This document shows, one piece after another, positions 23,770 to 35,240 of a stretch of 64,000 nt of DNA. Both the position numbers and the translations under genes were made by a program. How positions within the stretch are numbered: position 1 is the first letter of the stretch; each line of letters begins with the position of its first letter. The notes under the pieces were generated by a model. That model was given only the letters and a program-made list of their open reading frames with translations, was not told the DNA's origin and did not search any database. The stretch comes from Sinonovacula constricta (taxonomy: Eukaryota > Mollusca > Bivalvia > Cardiida > Solecurtidae): the NCBI GenBank assembly GCA_007844125.1, contig CM017572.1, positions 25,439,879 through 25,503,878 on the forward strand, written 5' to 3'.

Positions 23770-24389
23770 TCATATGGACCCTCTCAGGGCGGCGACCACG
23801 GCAGCTCTTATGTTGCTGTACAACCTGCGGTTGCCGGCATCTGTGAGATGACAACAATCCTGTGCAAAGTTTTTGATGGCACAATCTGGCGACGAGAATC
23901 CTTTGAGTCTCCAGAGATAGGCATGACTGTTTGTCCTATTGCTTAAGTTCTGGTCCAAGTACAAATCTCATCTACCCTTTGATTATAACTAACTACATCC
24001 ACTGGATATCGAGTGTGCACATTTGGTTGATGACGGTGCAATGTTTGTAAAAGAATGACTTTTTCCACTCCGTACACCTGCAGTAGACTGTCTACAAAGT
24101 CCATTATTCTGTTAGCAGCAACACGTGGTGTGATCGAATAATCGTAGATGTCATTGGTTCCTATCACTAAAATGACAATGTTCGGCTCAAAATCTTCGAT
24201 CGCATCTACGTGTTGCCTTAACGAAGTTGTCGTAGCTCCAGGTAATCCTGTATATTGAATGAGGGGTGGGCCCTCAGTGTATAGCCCCATATGAAAAGAG
24301 GAATCTTCCGAATTAGCACGAATGAATTCCCGTAACCGCTCCACAAAAGAGTGCCCAAAAACCAAAATCCGTTTACTGGGCGCCACCAT
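23770..24389 (-). pseudogene. SGNH/GDSL-like hydrolase ORF with one frameshift
   Basis: From the ATG at 24,389 (context AAGATGG) the frame shows a nucleophile block I, KRILVFGHSFV (Ser14), block II GLPGATT (Gly51), and block III VILVIGTNDIYD (Asn79). Block V, DCCHLTDAGN with the Asp-His pair, is in a second frame (23,964-23,770). A one-base shift near 23,945-23,964 therefore breaks an otherwise complete domain of about 205 residues. The family hydrolyses ester bonds in lipids or acylated sugars. SGNH ORFs also occur inside some tyrosine-recombinase retrotransposons, and the same-strand gag/RT remnant 0.7 kb downstream makes that origin plausible. The shift may be real decay or a sequencing error. 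The upstream frame stays open through the 45-bp satellite, so the annotated start is a choice. Confidence 0.75.
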
Positions 24390-24410
24390 CTTGATCACGC
24401 ACGGATTTAC

Positions 24411-27400
24411 CCGTTTTGATGGCAGTAAACATAACATTTTGTGCGGACGGTCATCCCGTCTTAATAGCAGTAGACATAACATTTTGTGCGGACGGTCATC
24501 CCGTCTTAATGGCAGTAGACAAAACATTTTGTGCGGACGGTCATCCCGTCTTGATGGCAGTAGACATAACATTTTGTGCGGACGGTCATCCCGTCTTGAT
24601 GGCAGTATACATAACATTTTGTGCGGACGGTCATCCCGTCTTGATGGCAGTATACATAGCATTTTGCGCGAACGGTCATCCTGTCTTGATGGCAGCGGAC
24701 ATAACATTTTGTGCGGACGGTCATCCCGACTTGATTGCAGTATACATAACATTTTGTGCGGACGGTCATCCCGTCTTGATGGCTGTAAAGATAACATTTT
24801 GTGCGGACGGTCATCCCGTCTTGATGGCAGTATACATAATATTTTGTGCGGACGGTCATCCCGTCTTGATGGCAGTATACATAACATTTTGTGCGGACGG
24901 TCATCCCGTCTTGATGGCAGAATACATAACATTTTGTGCGGACGGTCATCCCGTCTTGATGGCTGTAGACATAACATTTTGTGCGGACGGTCATCCCGTC
25001 TTGATGGCAGTATACATAACATTTTGTGCGGACGGTCATCCCGTCTTGATGGCAGTATACATAACATTTTGTGCGGACGATCATCCCGTCTTGATGGCAG
25101 TGGACATAACATTTTGTGCGGACGGTCATCCCGACTTGATTGCAGTATACATAACATTTTGTGCGGACGGTCATCCCGTCTTGATGGCTGTAGACATAAC
25201 ATTTTGTGCGGACGGTCATCCCGTCTTGATGGCAGTATACATAACATTTTGTGCGGACGGTCATCCCGTCTTGATGGCAGTATACATAGCATTTTGTGCG
25301 GACGGTCATCCCGTCTTGATAGCTGTAGACATAACATTTTGTGCGGACGGTCATCCCGTCTTGATGGCAGTATACATAACATTTTGTGCGGACGGTCAAC
25401 CTGTTTATATGGCTGTAGACATAACATTTTGTGCGGACGGTCAACCTGTCTTGATGGCTGTAGACATAACATTTTTTGCGGACGGTCATCCCGTCTTTAT
25501 GGCTGTAGACATAACATTTTGTGCGGACGGTCATCCCGTCTTGATGGCTGTAGACATAACATTTTGTGCGGACGGTCATCCCGTCTTGATGGCAGTATAC
25601 ATAACATTTTGTGCGGACGGTCATCCCGTCTTGATGGCAGTATACATAGCATTTTGCGCGAACGGTCATCCCGTCTTGATGGCAGCGGACATAACATTTT
25701 GTGCGGACGGTCATCCCGACTTGATTGCAATATACATAACATTTTGTGCGGACGGTCATCCCGTCTTGATGGCTGTAAACATAACATTTTGTGCGGACGG
25801 TCATCCCGTCTTGATGGCTGTAGACATAACATTTTTTGCGGACGGTCATCCCGTCTTGATGGCAGTATACATAACATTTTGTGCGGACGGTCATCCCGAC
25901 TTGATGGCAGTATACATAACATTTTGTGCGGACGGTCATCCCGTCTTGATGGCTGTAAACATAACATTTTGTGCGGACGGTCATCCCGACTTGATTGCAG
26001 TATACATAACATTTTGTGCGGACGGTCATCCCGTCTTGATGGCTGTAAACATAACATTTTGTGCGGACGGTCATCCCGTCTTGATGGCAGTATACATAAC
26101 ATTTTGTGCGGACGGTTATCCCGTCTTGATAGCAGTATACATAACATTTTGTGCGGACGGTCATCCCGTCTTGATGGCAGTATACATAACATTTTGTGCG
26201 GACGGTCATCCCGACTTGATGGCAGTATACATAACATTTTGTACGGACGGTCATCCCGTCTTGATGGCTGTAGACATAACATTTTTTGCGGACGGTCATC
26301 CCGTCTTTATGGCTGTAGACATAACATTTTGTGCGGACGGTCATCCCGTCTTGATGGCAGTATACATAACATTTTGTGCGGACGGTCATCCCGTCTTGAT
26401 GGCAGTATACATAGCATTTTGCGCGAACGGTCATCCCGTCTTGATGGCAGCGGACATAACATTTTGTGCGGACGGTCATCCCGACTTGATTGCAGCATAC
26501 ATAACATTTTGTGCAGACGGTCATCCCGTCTTGATGGCTGTAAACATAACATTTTGTGCGGACGGTCATCCCGTCTTGATGGCAGTATGCATAACATTTT
26601 GTGCGGACGGTCATCCCGTCTTGATTGCAGTATACATAACATTTTGTGCGGACGGTCATCCCGTCTTGATGGCAGAATACATAACATTTTGTGCGGACGG
26701 TCATCCCGTCTTGATGGCTGTAGACATAACATTTTGTGCGGACGGTCATCCCGTCTTGATGGCAGTATACATAACATTTTGTGCGGACGGTCATCCCGTC
26801 TTGATGGCAGTATACACAGCATTTTGTGCGGACGGTCATCCCGTCTTGATGGCAGTGGACATAACATTTTGTGCGGACGGTCATCCCGTCTTGATGGCTG
26901 TAGACATTACATTTTGTGCGGACGCTCATCCCGTCTTGATGGCAGTATACATAGCATTTTGTGCGGACGGTCATTCCGTCTTGATGGCTGTAGACATAAC
27001 ATTTTGTGCGGACGGTCATCCCGTCTTGATGGCTGTAGACATAAAATTTTGTGCGGACGGTCATCCCGTCTTGATGGCAGTATACATAGCATTTTGTGCG
27101 GACGGTCATCCCGTCTTGATGGCAGTGGACATAACATTTTGTGCGGACGGTCATCCCGACTTGATGGCAGTATACATAATATTTTGTGCGGACGGTCATC
27201 CCGTCTTGATGGCTGTAGACATAACATTTTGTGCGGACGGTCATCCCGACTTGATGGCAGTAAACATAACATTTTATGCGGACGGTCAACCTGTCTATAT
27301 GGCAGTATACATAGCATTTTGTGCGGACGGTCATCCCGTCTTGATGGCTGTAGACATAACATTTTGTGCGGACGGTCAACCCGTCTTGATGGCTGTAGAC

Positions 27401-30400
27401 ATAAAATTTTGTGCGGACGGTCATCCCGTCTTGATGGCAGTATACATAGCATTTTGTGCGGACGGTCATCTCGTCTTGATGGCTGTAGACATAACATTTT
27501 GTGAGGACGGTCATCCAGTCTTGATGGCAGTATAAATAACATTTTGTGCGGACGGTCATCCCGACCTGATAGCAGTATACATAACATTTTGTGCGGACGG
27601 TCATCCCGTCTTGGTGGCAGTATACATAACATTTTGTGCGGACGGTCATCCCGTCTTGATGGCAGTATACATAATATTTTGTGCGGACGGTCATCCCGTC
27701 TTGGTGGCAGTATACATAACATTTTGTGCGGACGGTCAACCTGTCTACATGGCAGTGTACATAATATTTTGTGCGGACGGTCAACCTCTCTTGGGGCAGT
27801 ATACATAACATTTTGTGCGGACGGTCAACCCGTCTTGATGGCAGTATACATAACATTTTGTGCGGACGGTCAACCCGTCTTGATGGCAGTATACATAACA
27901 TTTTGTGCGGACGGTCATCCCGTCTTGGTGGCAGTATACATAACATTTTGTGCGGACGGTCATCCCGTCTTGATGGCAGTATACATAATATTTTGTGCGG
28001 ACGGTCATCCCGTCTTGGTGGCAGTATACATAACATTTTGTGCAGACGGTCAACCCGTCTTGATGGCAGTATACATAACATTTTGTGCGGACGGTCAACC
28101 TGTCTATATGGCAGTATACATAACATTTTGTGCGGACGATCATCCCGTCTTGGTGGCAGTATACATAACATTTTGTGCGGACGGTCAACCCGTCTTGATG
28201 GCAGTATACATAACATTTTGTGCGGACGGTCAACCCGTCTTGATGGCAGTATACATAACATTTTGTGCGGACGGTCATCCCGTCTTGATGGCAGTATACA
28301 TACTATTTTGTGCGGACGGTCATCCCGTCTTGGTGGCAGTATACATAACATTTTGTGCGGACGGTCAACCCGTCTTGATGGCAGTATACATAACATTTTG
28401 TGCGGACGGTCAACCTGTCTATATGGCAGTATACATAACATTTTGTGCGGACGGTCATCCCGTCTTGATGGCAGTAGACATAACATTTTGTGCGGACGGT
28501 CATCCCGTCTTGATGGCAGTATACATAACATTTTGTGCGGACGGTCATCCCGTCTTGATGGCTGTAGACATAACATTTTGTGCGGACGGTCAATCTGTCT
28601 ATATATCAGTGGACATAACATTTTGTGCGGACGGTCATCCGGTCTTGATGGCAGTATACATAACATTTTGTGCGGACGGTCATCCCGTCTTGATGGCAGT
28701 AGACATAATATTTTGTGCGGACGGTCATCCCGACTTGATGGCAGTAAACATAACATTTTGTGCGGACGCTCATCTCGTCTTAATGGCAGTAGACATAACA
28801 TTTTGTGCGGACGGTCATCCTGTCTTGATGGCAGTAGACATAACATTTTGTGCGGACGGTCATCCCGACTTGATGGCAGTATACATAACATTTTGTGCGG
28901 ACGGTCAACCTGTCTTGATGGCAGTATACATAACATTTTGTGCGGACGGTTAACCTGTCTATATGGCAGTATACATAACATTTTGTGCGGACGGTCAACC
29001 TGTCTTGAGGCAGTATACATAACATTTTGTGCGGACGGTCATCCCGTCTTAATGGCAGTATACATAACATTTTGTGCGGACGGTCAACCCGTCTTGATGG
29101 CAGTATACATAACATTTTGTGCGGACGGTTATCCCGTCTTGATAGCAGTATACATAACATTTTGTGCGGACGGTCATCCCGTCTTGATGGCAGTATACAT
29201 AACATTTTGTGCGGACGGTCATCCCGACTTGATGGCAGTATACATAACATTTTGTACGGACGGTCATCCCGTCTTGATGGCTGTAGACATAACATTTTTT
29301 GCGGACGGTCATCCCGTCTTTATGGCTGTAGACATAACATTTTGTGCGGACGGTCATCCCGTCTTGATGGCAGTATACATAACATTTTGTGCGGACGGTC
29401 ATCCCGTCTTGATGGCAGTATACATAGCATTTTGCGCGAACGGTCATCCCGTCTTGATGGCAGCGGACATAACATTTTGTGCGGACGGTCATCCCGACTT
29501 GATTGCAGCATACATAACATTTTGTGCAGACGGTCATCCCGTCTTGATGGCTGTAAACATAACATTTTGTGCGGACGGTCATCCCGTCTTGATGGCAGTA
29601 TGCATAACATTTTGTGCGGACGGTCATCCCGTCTTGATTGCAGTATACATAACATTTTGTGCGGACGGTCATCCCGTCTTGATGGCAGAATACATAACAT
29701 TTTGTGCGGACGGTCATCCCGTCTTGATGGCTGTAGACATAACATTTTGTGCGGACGGTCATCCCGTCTTGATGGCAGTATACATAACATTTTGTGCGGA
29801 CGGTCATCCCGTCTTGATGGCAGTATACACAGCATTTTGTGCGGACGGTCATCCCGTCTTGATGGCAGTGGACATAACATTTTGTGCGGACGGTCATCCC
29901 GTCTTGATGGCTGTAGACATTACATTTTGTGCGGACGCTCATCCCGTCTTGATGGCAGTATACATAGCATTTTGTGCGGACGGTCATTCCGTCTTGATGG
30001 CTGTAGACATAACATTTTGTGCGGACGGTCATCCCGTCTTGATGGCTGTAGACATAAAATTTTGTGCGGACGGTCGTCCCGTCTTGATGGCAGTATACAT
30101 AGCATTTTGTGCGGACGGTCATCCCGTCTTGATGGCAGTGGACATAACATTTTGTGCGGACGGTCATCCCGACTTGATGGCAGTATACATAATATTTTGT
30201 GCGGACGGTCATCCCGTCTTGATGGCTGTAGACATAACATTTTGTGCGGACGGTCATCCCGACTTGATGGCAGTAAACATAACATTTTATGCGGACGGTC
30301 AACCTGTCTATATGGCAGTATACATAGCATTTTGTGCGGACGGTCATCCCGTCTTGATGGCTGTAGACATAACATTTTGTGCGGACGGTCAACCCGTCTT

Positions 30401-33400
30401 GATGGCTGTAGACATAAAATTTTGTGCGGACGGTCATCCCGTCTTGATGGCAGTATACATAGCATTTTGTGCGGACGGTCATCTCGTCTTGATGGCTGTA
30501 GACATAACATTTTGTGAGGACGGTCATCCAGTCTTGATGGCAGTATAAATAACATTTTGTGCGGACGGTCATCCCGACCTGATAGCAGTATACATAACAT
30601 TTTGTGCGGACGGTCATCCCGTCTTGGTGGCAGTATACATAACATTTTGTGCGGACGGTCATCCCGTCTTGATGGCAGTATACATAATATTTTGTGCGGA
30701 CGGTCATCCCGTCTTGGTGGCAGTATACATAACATTTTGTGCGGACGGTCAACCTGTCTACATGGCAGTGTACATAATATTTTGTGCGGACGGTCAACCT
30801 CTCTTGGGGCAGTATACATAACATTTTGTGCGGACGGTCAACCCGTCTTGATGGCAGTATACATAACATTTTGTGCGGACGGTCAACCCGTCTTGATGGC
30901 AGTATACATAACATTTTGTGCGGACGGTCATCCCGTCTTGGTGGCAGTATACATAACATTTTGTGCGGACGGTCATCCCGTCTTGATGGCAGTATACATA
31001 ATATTTTGTGCGGACGGTCATCCCGTCTTGGTGGCAGTATACATAACATTTTGTGCGGACGGTCAACCCGTCTTGATGGCAGTATACATAACATTTTGTG
31101 CGGACGGTCAACCTGTCTATATGGCAGTATACATAACATTTTGTGCGGACGATCATCCCGTCTTGGTGGCAGTATACATAACATTTTGTGCGGACGGTCA
31201 ACCCGTCTTGATGGCAGTATACATAACATTTTGTGCGGACGGTCAACCCGTCTTGATGGCAGTATACATAACATTTTGTGCGGACGGTCATCCCGTCTTG
31301 ATGGCAGTATACATACTATTTTGTGCGGACGGTCATCCCGTCTTGGTGGCAGTATACATAACATTTTGTGCGGACGGTCAACCCGTCTTGATGGCAGTAT
31401 ACATAACATTTTGTGCGGACGGTCAACCTGTCTATATGGCAGTATACATAACATTTTGTGCGGACGGTCATCCCGTCTTGATGGCAGTAGACATAACATT
31501 TTGTGCGGACGGTCATCCCGTCTTGATGGCAGTATACATAACATTTTGTGCGGACGGTCATCCCGTCTTGATGGCTGTAGACATAACATTTTGTGCGGAC
31601 GGTCAATCTGTCTATATATCAGTGGACATAACATTTTGTGCGGACGGTCATCCGGTCTTGATGGCAGTATACATAACATTTTGTGCGGACGGTCATCCCG
31701 TCTTGATGGCAGTAGACATAATATTTTGTGCGGACGGTCATCCCGACTTGATGGCAGTAAACATAACATTTTGTGCGGACGCTCATCTCGTCTTAATGGC
31801 AGTAGACATAACATTTTGTGCGGACGGTCATCCTGTCTTGATGGCAGTAGACATAACATTTTGTGCGGACGGTCATCCCGTCTTGATGGCAGTATACATA
31901 ACATTTTGTGCGGACGGTCAACCTGTCTTGATGGCAGTATACATAACATTTTGTGCGGACGGTCAACCTGTCTATATGGCAGTATACATAACATTTTGTG
32001 CGGACGGTCAACCTGTCTTGATGGCAGTATACATAACATTTTGTGCGGACGGTCATCCCGTCTTAATGGCAGTATACATAACATTTTGTGCGGACGGTCA
32101 ACCCGTCTTGATGGCAGTATACATAACATTTTGTGCGGACGGTCAACCTGTCTTGATGGCAGTATACATAGCATTTTGTTCGGACGGTCAACCTGTCTAT
32201 ATGGCAGTATACATAACATTTTGTGCGGACGGTCATCCCGTCTTGATAGCTGTAGACATAACATTTTGTGCGGACGGTCAACCTGTATATATGGCAGTAT
32301 ACATAACATTTTGTGCGGACGGTCAACCTGTCTTGAGGCAGTATACAAAACATTTTGTGCGGACGGTCATCCCGTCTTAATGGCTGTAGACATAACATTT
32401 TGTGCGGACGGTCAACCTGTCTATATGGCAGTATACATAACATTTTGTGCGGACGGTCAACCTGTCTTGATGGCAGTATACATAACATTTTGTGCGGACG
32501 GTCAACCTGTCTTTATGGCAGTATACATAACATTTTGTGCGGACGGTCATCCCGTCTTGATGGCAGTAGACATAACATTTTGTGCGGACGGTCATCCCGT
32601 CTTGATGGCAGTAGACATAACATTTTGTGCGGACGGTCAACCCGTCTTGATGGCAGTATACATAACATTTTGTGCGGACGGTCATCCTGTCTTGATGGCA
32701 GTATACATAACATTTTATGCGGACGGTCAACCTGTCTTGATGGCAGTATACATAACATTTTGTGCGGACGGTCATCCCGACTTGATGGCAGTATACATAA
32801 CATTTTGTGCGGACGGTCATCCCGACTTGATGGCAGTATACATAACATTTTGTGCGGACGGTCATCCCGTCTTGATGGCAGTATACATAACATTTTGTGC
32901 GGACGGTCATCCCGACTTGATGGCAGTATGCATAACATTTTGTGCGGACAGTCATCCCGTCTTGATGGCAGTAAACATAACATTTTGTGCGGACGGTCAT
33001 CCCGTCTTGATGGCAGTATACATAACATTTTGTGCGGACGGTCATCCCGTCTTGATTGCAGTATACATAACATTTTGTGCGGACGGTCATCCCGTCTTGA
33101 TGGCAGTATACATAACATTTTGTGCGGACGGTCATCCCGTCTTGATGGCAGTATACATAACATTTTGTGCGGACGGTCATCCCGTCTTGATGGCAGTATA
33201 CATAACATTTTGTGCGGACGGTCATCCCGACTTGATGGCAGTATACATAACATTTTGTGCGAACGGTCATCCCGTCTTGATGGCAGTATACATAACATTT
33301 TGTGCGGACGGTCATCCCGTCTTGATGGCAGTATACATAACATTTTGTGCGGACGGTCATCCCGTCTTGATGGCAGTATACATAACATTTTGTGCGGACG

Positions 33401-33831
33401 GTCATCCCGTCTTGATGGCAGTATAAATAACATTTTGTGCGGACGGTCATCCCGACTTGATGGCAGTATACATAACATTTTGTGCGGACGGTCATCCCGT
33501 CTTGATGGCAGTATACATAACATTTTGTGCGGACGGTCATCCCGACTTGATGGCAGTATACATAACATTTTGTGCGGACGGTCATCCCGTCTTGATGGCA
33601 GTATACATAACATTTTGTGCGGACGGTCATCCCGACTTGATGGCAGTATACATAACATTTTGTGCGGACGGTCATCCCGACTTGATGGCAGTATACATAA
33701 CATTTTGTGCGGACGGTCAACCTGTCTTGATGGCAGTATACATAACATTTTGTGCGGACGGTCATCCCGGCTTGGTGGCAGTATATGTAACGTTTTGTGC
33801 GGACGGTCATCCCGTCGTGATGGCTGTGAAA
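24411..33831. repeat. 45-bp satellite, about 209 units, 9.4 kb
   Basis: The unit comprises ATAACATTTTGTGCGGACGG, TCATCCCGTCTTGATGGCAG and TATAC. Variants are spread along the array: GGCTGTAGAC for GGCAGTATAC, CAACCTGTCTATATG for CATCCCGTCTTGATG, CCCGACTTGATT, and GCGCGAACGG. Because 45 is a multiple of three and the unit has no stop in four frames, frames of up to 1,504 codons appear on both strands, with 15-residue repeats such as MLCILPSRRDDRPHK (minus). The 44-bp units near 27,790 and 29,005 (and their copies) and the stop in TATAAATAAC shift or end these frames without any visible constraint. Each unit has a small dyad, GACGG/CCGTC. The array starts 22 bp upstream of the SGNH start codon. 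Confidence 0.97.
26080..32105. repeat. 3,013-bp tandem duplication inside the 45-bp satellite
   Basis: The block about 26,080-29,092 recurs at about 29,093-32,105 with the same order of unit variants. Examples are GGTTATCCCGTC at 26,115/29,128, the 44-bp unit TTGGGGCAG at 27,791/30,804, and TATAAATAAC at 27,532/30,545. Only a few substitutions were seen (28,044 A versus 31,057 G; 27,062 A versus 30,075 G; 28,868 A versus 31,881 T). 3,013 equals 65 units of 45 plus two of 44. The second block lost one 44-bp variant near 29,005. Confidence 0.9.
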
Positions 33832-33839
33832 GGATTTAC

Positions 33840-34257
33840 TTTTAAGAGGAATCCGGCTTATTTGAGTGATTTCTTCAGAGAGGATGTATTTTGAATACCA
33901 TTTAAGTTTTCACTTAATATATAAGGGAAATACGCCCAATGGTCAGAGAAACCTAATATATGGGGGAAACCAGTTTAATAAGAAGCTTTGTGAATATCGC
34001 ACAAGAATATAAACAACGCTACCTTTGCGCTGCCGTCTCGAAAAGCACGTGACATGTAGTGGCCATTATTCTTGTGTACATAGATAACGGTGTCGTTGAA
34101 ATTTCAATTTAATAAACATAAAAATAAAAACGATTTAAAATTTAAAGATTCTTCATACTTAATCGCTAAAACAAAATTATAATAACTTTTAATTGTATAA
34201 AATTATTATAATCCCGTAAAGGCGTCCAAGTCTGGTTCGTCAGACTTAGATTTTGTT
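33840..34257. other. Unique flank of the satellite; one short hairpin
   Basis: AAGTCTG and CAGACTT (34,228-34,247) form a 7-bp stem with a 6-nt loop. The plus-frame tail leaving the array (to 33,894) shows no recognisable domain. Nothing else is seen. Confidence 0.4.
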
Positions 34258-34306
34258 TATGTTCTGTTTTTGTTACATTGCACCGATACAATAATGGTCA
34301 TATTGG
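34258..34306 (-). mobile_element. SINE family B tail fragment
   Basis: TTTTTGTTACATTGCACCGA then TACAATAATGGTCATATTGGC is the reverse complement of the family B 3' end. It abuts a family A fragment directly. Confidence 0.55.
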
Positions 34307-34307
34307 C

Positions 34308-34478
34308 ACTCGGGTTCGAACACGGGCAGTGACATACCGTAGTCGTGAAAAATAGTAGTAGTATATAGCTCCCTTGCTAACGCTTAAGCAAATGTAAGGG
34401 TAGTTTCACAACTGGTTCGCCCGGTGTCAGGATATTGTGACTGGGTGTGGTATCATGCCAGGTGTTCACGGCATATCC
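34308..34478 (+). mobile_element. SINE family A, partial
   Basis: It starts in the B box (CGGGTTCGAACACGGG) and runs through TATAGCTCCCTTGCTAACGC and GGTGTCAGGATATTGTGACT to GTGTTCACGGCAT. The A box and the tail are missing. Confidence 0.7.
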
Positions 34479-35055
34479 CAATACAGACAGAAAATGACGA
34501 ACAAAAGAGTATGTTCGCCACTAGTCTAACTCAAGACCTCTCCCATGATTTGCACGTGATTCTGTTGTCACCCACCATGGATACACATTGGAAGCCTTAT
34601 TGGACACTCTTGGTTCGGCTTACACGTCTATAGTGTGTGTATGGGCACCTCGGTCTGCTGGAGGATTGTCTCACAATGAGTTTGTGTATAACTGACGAAC
34701 ATTCAAATACCGAAACAGTCATTGTTAGAATGTATATATTCCCGTGATTTATGAATAAATATAATAATTATTTATGATTTAAAATAAGTAAATCCAATTT
34801 TCGTTTGCGAACATCTGGACAGTATCTAAGTGACGAAGTTTTGCAGGGAGTAGGGGGAAATGGCGGATAAATACGGATACGTAAATACAACCATAACTGG
34901 GAACTTTTAATGCTTAGGTAAGTAACCTGTTTTATTCAATAAAACGTATATAAACGTATATAAAACATACTGTTGACTATTAGGACACTTCTATAAACAG
35001 AATAATATATATATATAATATAATATATATGTATGTATTTTATTCTGTTTATTGA
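34479..35055. other. Intergenic; AT dinucleotide-rich patch at about 35,003-35,030
   Basis: No supported gene. A short (AT)n patch precedes the next SINE. Confidence 0.45.
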
Positions 35056-35240
35056 AGAGTCCAGGGTTCGATCCTGGGCCGCGACATTTAAAATGGTAGT
35101 GGTATAGCTCCCTTGCTGACACTCGAGTAAATATAAGAATAGTTCCACTACTGATTGGCCCAGAATCAGGATAAGGTGACTGGTTGTGGTATCATGTCAG
35201 TTGTTCATGGCTTGCTATACAGTGAAAGGCACTCTCACTA
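35056..35240 (+). mobile_element. SINE family A whose tail founds the next array
   Basis: The B box GGGTTCGATCCTGGG is at 35,066, followed by the family body (TATAGCTCCCTTGCTGACAC, CAGGATAAGGTGACTGG, ATCATGTCAGTTGTTCATGG). The expected tail AATACTGTTGGTGGGA begins at about 35,241 and is then repeated about 46 times. Confidence 0.8.

Noticed and set aside
24506..29020. Minus-strand open frame of 1,504 codons (and others of 925-1,099 codons on both strands)
   Set aside because: All are translations of the 45-bp satellite. The unit length is a multiple of three and lacks stops in four frames. 44-bp units switch frames, and no frame is favoured.
24411..33831. CRISPR-like array
   Set aside because: Repeats are head-to-tail with no unique spacers of fixed length, in a spliced, SINE-bearing animal sequence, and no cas genes are present.
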